Of a DNA stretch of 13,666 nucleotides, positions 1 through 9,600 are shown one piece after another; within the stretch, counting starts at the first letter, position 1, and every line of letters begins with the position of its first letter. The position numbers were made by a program, and so were the translations under genes. Source of the DNA: Fibrobacteraceae bacterium. GTDB taxonomy: Bacteria > Fibrobacterota > Fibrobacteria > Fibrobacterales > Fibrobacteraceae. Below the pieces are notes generated by a model. The model ran no database searches. It worked only from the letters and a program-made list of their open reading frames with translations, and was not told the DNA's origin. The DNA lies in NCBI GenBank assembly GCA_021443045.1, contig JABUUT010000033.1, forward strand, positions 4,077 to 17,742, in the 5' to 3' direction.

Positions 1-2
1 TG

Positions 3-104
3 GCTGCCGCCCTCGACACCGTCAAGGGCATCGCCGCAGCAAAGGCAGGCCGTGGAGAGGTTAAGTCTCTGCAGGAGTACCACGCAAGCATTGAAGAAAT
101 TTAA
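3..104 (+). CDS. C-terminal 33 codons of an unidentified protein (5' end outside the window)
   Basis: An open frame enters from the left edge and ends at TAA 102-104. It reads as a helix-rich Ala/Lys/Glu tail ending Y-H-A-S-I-E-E-I. Codon use is GC-rich (42 of the first 60 bases are G or C), which is what a well-adapted chromosomal gene looks like and is unlike the AT-rich operon downstream. The family is not recognisable from this fragment. The pattern of a short Ala-rich helix, then G-R-G-E, then a final S-L-x-E-Y helix is loosely like the end of small antitoxin-type proteins, but that is only a resemblance. A decayed copy of the same 3' end lies at 242-284, so the gene end has been duplicated. 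Confidence 0.5.
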   Translation, partial: AAALDTVKGIAAAKAGRGEVKSLQEYHASIEEI

Positions 105-362
105 TGCAGTCAAGGCTTGCAGGAAAAGCGCGCAAGCCGAATGCCGTGTCAGGGAACTTGCTCTCTGGCATGGCTGGGCCGAAGCAGCGGATGCCTATAC
201 GAAACTAGCCACTTTAGTGGCTTAGTTGAGTTATCCACTTTGTGGAGAAGGAGTTAATATCATGCAAGTATTGAAGAGGTGTAAGAGGTCGCCGCTCACG
301 GTTATTTCGTACGTCATGGCGGGTCAGATTTGCCATCTCCTTGGGAATGACCGCAAAGCATT
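105..362. other. Non-coding spacer with four consecutive inverted repeats
   Basis: No convincing gene is seen here. The 65-codon frame at 226-423 runs through the degenerate repeat and the terminator and has no protein-like signature. Four inverted repeats follow each other: 114-120/132-138 (GGCTTGC/GCAAGCC, 11-base loop), 141-145/167-171 (ATGCC/GGCAT), 204-212/217-226 (ACTAGCCAC/GTGGCTTAGT with one bulged T, loop TTTA) and 234-238/242-246 (TCCAC/GTGGA, loop TTT). The last two share the core CCACTTT(A)GTGG. A further stem with one bulge lies at 320-326/348-354. The stretch could be a structured 3' untranslated region, a small RNA, or the remains of a small mobile unit. Nothing identifies a known RNA family. 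Confidence 0.4.
242..284 (+). pseudogene. Decayed duplicate of the upstream gene's 3' end
   Basis: Bases 261-284 match 81-104 at 19 of 24 positions. Read in the right frame, the segment including the preceding codon gives Y-H-A-S-I-E-E-V-stop, against Y-H-A-S-I-E-E-I-stop in the real gene. Two of the five differences are silent third-position changes. Similarity continues weakly upstream (GTGGAGA and GGAGT blocks at 242 onward, against 52 onward and 74 onward) but with gaps, and an in-frame TAA just before the Tyr codon closes the frame. The fragment is therefore not expressed as a protein. It may mark the original gene end next to its terminator (363-399), displaced by a small insertion or by unequal recombination. 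Confidence 0.45.
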
Positions 363-399
363 AAAAAGAGGAATCCGTGCAAATGGGTTCCTTTTTTTG
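363..399 (+). terminator. Rho-independent terminator, probably bidirectional
   Basis: AGGAATCC (369-376) pairs with GGGTTCCT (385-392) through eight pairs including one G-U wobble, around the loop GTGCAAAT. A run of T (392-398) follows on the + strand and a run of A (363-367) precedes on the left, so the structure also works on the - strand. It insulates the upstream gene from the operon that starts at 614. Confidence 0.8.
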
Positions 400-613
400 T
401 TCTGTAATAAAGCCGAAATTTGAGAAGCTCAAAAAAGACAAAATTGAAAAGAATAGCATCTCATGTGTAAAGAAAATATTACACGTAAACCGCCTTTTAT
501 TTTAGATAAAATAATTTATTTTAAAAAAAATTTGCAAAAAAACAATTTTATTTCTACTGAAGATAGGGTAACAATTGGAGTATTCAGCGTTTTTATCTTA
601 CAAGATTGGAAAT
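400..613 (+). promoter_or_regulatory. AT-rich upstream region of the giant-protein operon
   Basis: This is the only non-coding space in front of the three-gene operon, after a terminator, so the operon promoter should lie here. It is strongly AT-rich with A- and T-tracts between about 495 and 550. A small palindrome TTTGAG-AAG-CTCAAA is at 419-433, and the clearer one at 463-486 is listed separately. No convincing sigma-70 pair was found. TTGCAA (532-537) is a possible -35, but nothing good sits 17 bases downstream. No ribosome site of normal strength precedes the ATG at 614; only GGA at 608-610 is seen. No further gene is supported here. Confidence 0.4.
463..486. promoter_or_regulatory. Candidate operator: 8-bp inverted repeat
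   Basis: ATGTGTAA (463-470) and TTACACGT (479-486) form an inverted repeat with one G-U/T-G mismatch around an 8-base AT spacer. It lies about 130 bases before the operon start in a region otherwise made of homopolymer tracts. The half-site spacing would suit a dimeric regulator, although an RNA hairpin in the leader is also possible. No regulator gene is in the window. Confidence 0.3.
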
Positions 614-3600
614 ATGCGCAAATTTGTTTTAATTTCAGTCTTGATGTTGGCGTCTTTGGCTTTGGGCTCAATTGTAGAACCGAATCCATCAAAAATATTC
701 ATTATGTTGGATGCTTCAGACATGTGCTTGTCGACATCAAATTTTACTTGGGAAAATCTTAATGTTAAGAAAAATCTTTCAAATGGTGATGATTCGTATG
801 TTTATTGCTATTCGTATAGTATGGCGAAAACACCGTCTGAAGCAGTCGATGAACTTTTTGTTGGAAATAACTCGGTGTTTAATAAAGCCACGAATAATTG
901 GTACGCAAATACAACGAATGCGAAGGTTGTTTCGCTGAGAAAAAGCGGTAAGAAATTAGATGACATAAAAAAGACAAATCCTGATTTAGTCCCGTTCAAA
1001 TTTGTTATTGTTTCTGAAGGTGTGGCAGGTCTTGCTGTTCGTGAATATATTCAAAGCAGTCGGTATAAGGGAGAAATTGAAAATGTTTTGTTTTTTAATA
1101 CACCGCATGAAGGAACCGGATTTGCAGATCAGGTCCTTTTGAATGGTTCTAAAGACCTTTATAAATTAAAATCTGTTTCTGATTATACAAAATTCATTCC
1201 ATTAGTCTTGACAGCTTACTTGGTGGGTGGTGTTGGCCAAATGCAAGAAATTTTGATTTCCTTAGTCAAAGAAGCCGTTATTGGCATTGCTCAGGATCCA
1301 GGTTGTGCAGCAAATGTTGTGAATTCAATACTTGATAAGTCTAAAAATTATAAGTCATCTATGTTGTATTTAGCGCAGGATGCGGATTTTAATGATGATG
1401 TTTATAAAGAGACTCTGAAAAGAAGTAATTTAGAAAAAACTGCTAAAGAAAATATTGGTAATTTGCAGCTTTTGAATGTAATGCCCAAAATGAACAGTTT
1501 TGTTCATCCTGACTACAACATTGTTTATTCTTATGGGTTGCCAACTCTTGGTAATGGACGTAGAACACTGGCGGATTTTGCTAACCAGCAGAAAAATCAT
1601 ATCAGTAAAGAAAAATTGGAATCCGCGTTTAAAACTGCGGTCGCTGACGCAGCAAAAGAATATGGTATTCCAACAAGTGAGGACGAAATCAAAAAGATAG
1701 CAGGAGATGCTCTCAATGGAATTGCATCTTCTGAACTTAAGGATATTGCTGGAAAATTATCAACTGCATATGGTGAATATGGAGGTGATGTTATTGGGTA
1801 TGCAAAGGATATTTCAACACTTTCAAAACTAAAGTATAACAAAGAGAATATTGCGGGTTCCATTTGGGCAATAGTGTCCACTCTCAGTAAATATTTGCCA
1901 GATGAATATAAAAACGAGTTATTCTCTACTTTTATAGATGAATATTCTACGGACATTTCCCAACTAGTGTCGGACGTAAAGGAAGTGTCGGAAAAATTGA
2001 AGGCTGGAAAAAGTATGTTGGCTGCTAGCCTTTCCAATTACTCTCTAAATTTCTTTGATGATGGAACATTTGAAGTGCCTTCTTATAGCGCTTTGGGAAA
2101 AAATGTTCAGGCCTTTAAGGAAGCGAGCGTTGGTCGTATTGGATACTCGCTGAATGATTATGTAAAAAAGAACAGTGCAAATTATAAAGATATTAAAGAG
2201 TATTTAGATCTTGTTGAAGATGTTGGTGAATTAGAAAATCTTCGAAAAGATATTGATGTTGGCTTGACTGCGGGATGTCTTATCGCAAACGCTCTCACTC
2301 CGGCTGCCGAAAAAGCCTGCAAGGCTGCCCAATTTGCGACAAATATTGCGTTGATTTCTGATATGAATTTGAAAATGAAAGAAACCATAAAGAATATGGG
2401 TAATCTTGAGCAAACGAAGTATGTTGCCTTAAAAAAGGCGGTTGACAAGAACGAACATACTGAAAAATTCCTTGACTATCGTAATAACGAGTATATCGTG
2501 TCGTATAGCGATATGGAAAAAATGTTATTTAATAATCCTCATGTTTCTATTGCTACTGTGGTAAATGAAACTGAGGGAGGAACAAAAAAAATAATACCTC
2601 TTGTTTTTAGTAAGTCTACAGGAAATATAGATATTGATTCCTATGAATCTTTGAAAGCCTGGCTAAATTCAGGTGAAAAACCTCTAGCGTTGTACGACTT
2701 GGATAAGCTTGAAGAAGTCAATTCTAAACAAGATATACGCGCATTTACTTTTAAGAATGTTAATTATGTAAATGGACATAGAAATGTTCATTATTATAGT
2801 TATAAACCCATATATACAATGGGAACTATTGAAGAATTTCGGTTTCAGATAGATGATTTTCAACCAGAATGGTTGAACTCTATAAAAATTGATTTTAATA
2901 CAAAGGTCCAATTCATTTTTGAACATCCAAATGAAAATGATTGGAATGTTTATGTTGGCGTGAATGACAAGTATAAGTATAATGAAAAACTAAAAGAAAA
3001 TCCTGTGAAAGAAAATGGTTTGTTTATCTTTAGACCAAATGATTATGCTGAAAAGGCGGGAATAGGTCTTTCTGGAGGAGTGGAAGAAGATGGACCAAAT
3101 ATTGTCAATGTATTTGTGACGAACAGGATTGGTCAAAAAAGTCATCATAAGTTCACCTTTTTCTGGCAAGCTACGGATCCTTTGATAGAAGAAAATTGGC
3201 CCAAGTCCTATGCAACGATTTCAAAACTGGATACTGTCCGCGCTTATGTAAATAATTTAGGCTATCCATTTACAGTTACCAAGTCAACGTTGTCCTTGGA
3301 AGGCTTGGACGGAAAAATAAAAGTTGATAATATCCCAGTTGCTGTTTCACCAAAGGGCAGCGAATCCTTCCATCTAACGGCGATTTTATGTGATGCCCTG
3401 AAGGGTATGCGCGTCGTTGATGGAGAATACTTGATTAATTGGAATATTGAAATTCAACCAGAGGGTTCTGAACCACAAAATCAATATTTAACAACAATTG
3501 TTTATCTTGATACTACGCAACCAAAATTTACCTTAGATGTTCCGACAAAAGCAATATCGCTAAATAAAAGTAACGGCACTATTGGTGTTATAGACTCTTT

Positions 3601-6600
3601 GGATGACAAATATCTTCGTGGCCTTCGTAGTTTTCTTGTTCAAAGAAAAACTGGTGATGTTGTGAATTTGCTTCATAAGAGCCATTCTGCAGAAAGTTCA
3701 TATTTGGTTCGGTGGAATGGTGGTGACGTAAATTGGAATGGCTTGGCTGATTTATACGTTCAGGCATATGATTTTGCAAATCCTAATAGCCATGTCACAA
3801 ATTTACTGTCGGGCGTTTCCCGTGATTCAGCGAAGTCTTCTTGGAATACGGTGCTTGATGCCAAGGGTGATTTTATAGACGGCATAAATGGTAACACTGT
3901 ATGTAAGACTGTGTTGGTTGACAATATTGCTCCACAATTGATGAATGAGAATGTTTCGTATAGGAGTAAACATGTTGAGCTTCCTTCGTTTAATAAGAAA
4001 CTGAATGGATCAAAAACGGTCTTAAATTCCATGGATACCTTATTGATTTCCTTTGATATAGATGAGGACTTGTTGCAGCGGTCATCAACGGATGTTTTAG
4101 TTGATATTGTATTGGAAGACGAAGTGAATGAATACAAAAAAATATATACCTCAAGTTTTTCTGTGACTAGTTCTACGAAACGTTTTGAATATGTTGAACC
4201 GGAAGCAAATAGAATCAAAGATGGCGTTTATTCTTTATCTGTTGTATTGACAGATGAAGCGGGAAATGTTTCGACAAAAAAGATTGACGGCGAAATAAGA
4301 GTGGATAGGACTGCGCCAGCAATCTCCTCAATTGCTTTGGGTGGGGTTGCTTTTAAAAAACTGCAAGACCTTGAACCGGCAAAAGCCTTTGTTAATCAGA
4401 TTAATGATGATGTTCGCAATCGTTCTGATTTGACTTGCCATACAAAGATTGTCGTTAACGGTGAAATGGCAGAATGGAATGAAATAAAAACATTGGAAAC
4501 GGATAGTAAAAATGGCAGGAAAAGCGTTTATACATTTGATTATAAAAAATTTGTTGATGATTCAAAGGACGGATTCTGGCATGTATATCTTGGTTGTTTT
4601 GATGATGCCGGTAATTTTAGCAAAAATGTCAATTTCTTCGGAATGGGCAAACGTTATCCTCAAATTATGTATCCAAATGACGATGTTAATGAGCTTTTGC
4701 ATGGCCAAGTATTGATAAGGGGTTTTGCTCCAAATCCAATTGTTGATGGAAATGACAATTTAGGTGAAATTGAAATTACCTGGAAAAAACTTGGCGACGA
4801 CGATTCGAAATGGACGCAGAACGGGATAACAAATCTTGTTTACGATCTTAAAACATCGACATCTGATAGGGATTTGGCTATTTGGAATGTTGAAAACTTT
4901 AATGCAGGTGAATATGTTATTAAACTTTCTGTGCGAGGTTGCAAAGAAAAAGGTTGCGAATGGGTTTCCACAGAGAAAGAAGTATATATAGATGATTTTG
5001 GAGAATTGCCTAGCTACAAACCAGAAATACAGATTGATTACCCGATGCATCATGTTGCAGGAAAAGATCAATCTATATATATAGAACTTAAAAATGCTCC
5101 TGATACAACGGATTGGCTTGTTAAGGCGTTTATTGAAGCTCCGTCTGCTTCAAATGCAGATGTTTATGTGCGAGCTCTAGAGACAACGATTGATCCTATG
5201 AGTGTTTGCCCTTATACGAAAGCTCCTGCATCAGGGGAAAAAGGGCTGTTTGTATGGAAAGAAAAAGATTCTGCGGGTGAAGAGTTTTGGAATGTTCAGT
5301 GGATTGGTCCTGCGGAAGGAGTTGTGATTGATAGTTCTACGATGAAGCGCCTGTTTCCTCAATTGAAACTTGACTATACGGTCGCAGACGTTGTTTTTGA
5401 TAGCAAGAGCACTACTTCGTCAACTTCTGATAAAATTCTGTCTTATACGGTGGAGTCAATAAAGGTGGGAGATTTCGTAAGCCCGGCTTATAATGCAATT
5501 AAAACATGGGATCTTGATGGAAGTGATGTGAAAATACGTTTTAAGGCTACGTCAGGTTTTATTGTTGATGCTTCTTCTGTAAACGGAAAGTTCGAAAAGG
5601 TCTTCAATATAGATATTAATAAATATAAGGCCGAAATTGTTTGGAATGGATTGATAAATAAAGTGTATCCAAGTGGTGAACTTGTGAAGATAAATGTTAT
5701 TGCTTATGATAAGAAAAACCCTAGTATTATTGTAAGTAAAAGTAAAACCTGGAATTTGTCATTTGATGCTACTGAGATTGAAATTTCAGATAATAGTTTA
5801 AAAAACTATTATATTGTTTTTTTAGAACAATCGGATGGAAATGTTCCTTTTGCGACGGCAAGTTATGGCTTTCAGTTTGGACTGAAGGGGCGCTCTGCAT
5901 ATGTAACTGTTGAAATTCAAGATGAGACCGGAAAATGTATTAAAACATTGATGGACAATTCGTTTGTTCTTGCCGGTTCCTCTGATAAGGCAAATTCTCT
6001 CAGTTGGGATGGGTCGACGGAAAATGGATTTGCGGCAACAAAAGTTGGTAATTATAGGGTGCATGTATCTGCAAAGGATGAAAAAGGAAAAGAAGTTGCT
6101 TCAAAAGATTATCCATTTAGATTAGATATTGCAGGTAATGTTTTGGAGGCTTCAAAAGACGATTCAAAAAATGGTACGCCTGCGGTCTTGATTATGGATG
6201 AAGCTGTTAAAGGTCCTAGGGATGTATGGCGTTATACCGGAAGACCAGATTATTTATTGAAGGCAGATGTGAATGCTCAGGTGCTGAAGGAAGAAGACCG
6301 TTCGTTTACTTATCACTGGAATGTTGACAATGGTACTCAATATCCTTATGTCTATAAAAAGAACAGGCCAAGCCTTGGTATTCATCGAAAAAGAAATGAA
6401 TTTGAAGTTGCCATTGTAACATTGTTAGCAACGCAAGGGTATGACCTTAGTTGGGCGCCTCGCTGTGCGGTTTCTAATAATCAAAAAATATATACGGCAA
6501 CGCTTAATAGAAAAAAATTTACCTATGGCGCTGATAATATTTTTGAAAAAGCCTTGAAAATGGAAAATAGTCATGATATTATTGGTTACGATAATAGAGA

Positions 6601-9600
6601 TAAAAAGGAATACGAAATTTTGCTAAAAGTATGGGTCTTCCCGGCAAAGGATTTTGACCTTTTAAGTGGTAAATTTGAACATAAAAAAGATGATGGTTCT
6701 TATTGGACGAAAAATCATGTAAGTAAAGGATGTAATATAAGAATTTACGACCATGCTATGGGTGATTGTGAAATACCCGAGTTTATTGAACAAAGTTATA
6801 CCGATTGGGATCAAGTTGCACTGTGGACGCATACAGAAATTTTCCAGAAATCATCTGGAGATGTCACGTACGGGCAAAATTTCTTAAACTATTCTTGCAA
6901 GCCCGGATCAAAGGATGGCATTTATACTTGTGGCTCTTTTAAAGAAGTTACAGCTTCAAATAAAAAAGATGAAGATCTTGAAGTCCACAAGAATATGCTT
7001 AAGTTAGAATTGTCTCCTACAGATAGAAATGAAGGCTATAGTAGAGGAAATTACAGCTCTAGCTGTTCAAATGGTGGCAGTGATACAAATCTTGGAGTTA
7101 ATCTTAAATTATCGGTAAATGAAGAATATTGGAATCCAGCCACTTGGGGTTATAACAATTTAGCAAATCGGTATGTTCGTTTTGACCCTACAAATTCTAC
7201 ACTTTATGGCTCTGGATATCTTTCCAAAGTTTCCAAAGACCATCACTATGATGGTAATGTGTGGGGGAAAAAGGATGTGTCTGAGGGGATAACGGTTTTT
7301 GAAACTATGTCGTTGCCCATGGAAAATCGTGTTGAAAATCCGCTGTTATTCTCAGAAGAAATTGATAGATCGCCTACTAGCCATTCAAAATCGCTGTACA
7401 AATGGCGCTTCTTTACTGATGTTGAGGTAAATGGTGTGAACTATGTGGCTACAGCTGCTGCTGGAACCAATTCAAAAACATTTATGAGCACAAGTCAAAA
7501 GGGCGAAGAAGAGTATAGCATATTTGAAGGGTATAATACATTGCCGTTAGATATTGAATTTCGTGTTGCTCCAGCCGTTAAAATAGGAGATGCCGTGAGC
7601 TCAAACATGAATGCCATAATATCGTCCTTAAAAGAAGTCGAATATCCTTATGAGGGGAAAAATAAAATCAGCGCCCCGGAAGGCTATGTTTCTTATGGAG
7701 AAAATAGTTTTGTGTCTCATATCCATAAGGGATGGAATGAATGGAATGATGCGGACTGGGATGATTTTATTGCTTCCGATGAGAACGGTTTTATTCGAAA
7801 TCCCTTGACGGATTCAAAATATGAAATTGGACTGACTGGTAAAACTGTTGAAAACGTTGTTAAAAATCATAAGGACAGAAATAAGTTGGATAAAAATACC
7901 TATGTTGAAGGGGCTGACAAGATAAAATGGAATGGAACTTCCGAAAGATGGGAATATGGATTCTCTTATGACAATTTTGATCAAGATTCACATTTGAATA
8001 AAGGTCCAACTGGCGATAGGACACTGACGATTTCTCCATCTTCATGGAAATCTACATGTAAAGAAGGAAAGTGCGTGGTCTATAATTCAGGAATTTCAGA
8101 AACGAATACTTTGAGCTATATCTTCTCGAAGGATCATGTTCCTTTGACGGGGAATTCTTTAAATCATAAGGTGTCCTTCGAAAATTTCGTAAACCAGAAT
8201 GAAGCGTATTCTGTTTTGTTGACACCATGGGCTCATGTGAAAAAAGTTGAAAATGAGGAAATATATAAACGTTCAATGGACGTTGATCCTGTATTGAAAA
8301 AACATGAATATTTTGCAGTGCAATATGTTGACAAAAACGGTGATTGTAATTTTGAGGTGAGCCGCACGGGTAAAGAAGATTTTTTGGAAAGGGAAGATGA
8401 AGTTGTGACGTTGCGTGGTCAAGTACCAGGTGATAATGTGGATTGGACTCTTTCTTATGTGAATAATGGCGTATGCTATGGAATAGAATCTGGTACACAA
8501 AAACAAAGCTATAAGGACAATCCGTATCAATTCCTTGCATATAAGAATGTTAATGAATTGCAGGGCAATACATCGTTCTTCTTGACATACAAGGGAACTG
8601 GGGGTGCAACATACTATCGCCAGTTGGATGTTCATATGGGAGAACTCATTAAAGCGAATGAACCGGGCCGTGCTACGTCTATGTATGGAAACGTGTCTGT
8701 CGTATTTCCTATGGGCGCTTGGGAAAATGATGTGGATGTAACTGTCCGTACAATAGACAACGATTTGCTGTTTGAAACGTTTGATGGCTTGGCTCCTGTT
8801 GGGCCTATTGTTGAAGTATTACCATCACATGAATTCCCAAAAGGTTGTTATCCAACAGTAAGCATGACCATCCCTGTTAAATCATTGAAGGATGCAAATT
8901 TATCGCCTGCAGATGTAAAACTCTACAAGCCTGATTATGCACAAAAAAAGCTTGTTTCTTTGGAAACACTGGTGTCTACATATTATGATGAATATATGGA
9001 TCCTTGCGATATTTCTAAGAAGGAGTGTGCTTATGTGCAGCTAACTGCGACTACTCCAACTTTCTCGACATTCCTTCTTATAGATCCAAAAGAGGCTTCT
9101 AAGGTGGAGCTAAAGGTCCCTGAATTAGAAGATGTTGACACGTTGTCTTGCGAAGAAATGAAGAGGGATGTTATATGGATGGGTACAGATAATGGCTGGC
9201 TTGCATATCCGTACCCATGTAAAGGAAAAAGTAATTATTTGTTACAACTTTCAACTACGGATAATATCGCTGTAGAGCATCAAGGCGCTTCTGCGGAACC
9301 AATAATATGGAATGTCCGAAATTCTGATTTACAAGTGTTGGATACATCCTATAATTCAATGGCAATATACTATGGCCTTGATGGTAGGGTGATTCAAAAA
9401 ATCGGCCCTGTAGTGAAATTAGATTCGATGGCTCCAGAAATTAATGAAGTTGATGTGTCTGTCGTTGATGTCGGGGATAAAAAGAAAATACACGTGGAAG
9501 CGGAAATTACTGAAATTGGAAGTGGTCTTGAACCAATAACAATGGAGGTTTTCTTTGCAGGAAATATGCTTGAGAGTAGGACGATTCCAGAGGATGGAAT

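Noticed and set aside
105..246. tRNA, tmRNA or group II intron in the hairpin-rich spacer
   Set aside because: No cloverleaf with T-arm TTC motif, no CCA end, no domain V signature and no reverse transcriptase were found.
226..423. 65-codon frame before the operon
   Set aside because: It crosses the decayed repeat and the intrinsic terminator, has no ribosome site that decides a start and shows no protein-family pattern.
532..560. Sigma-70-like promoter TTGCAA with a -10 at 555-560
   Set aside because: The -10 (TACTGA) shares only its first two bases with the consensus, and the region is so AT-rich that such pairs are expected by chance.
575..613. Earlier TTG start for the giant gene
   Set aside because: It would place 13 residues in front of a complete signal peptide and has no better ribosome site than the ATG at 614.
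463..762. 99-codon + strand frame overlapping the start of the giant gene
   Set aside because: It lies in another frame of the signal peptide region of the giant gene and includes the palindrome and A/T tracts. Its composition follows the overlapping gene.
8052..8635. Two long - strand frames (162 and 120 codons)
   Set aside because: Both lie wholly inside the giant gene, which shows continuous domain-like sequence on the + strand. The antisense products are rich in His, Ser and Ile as expected of shadows.
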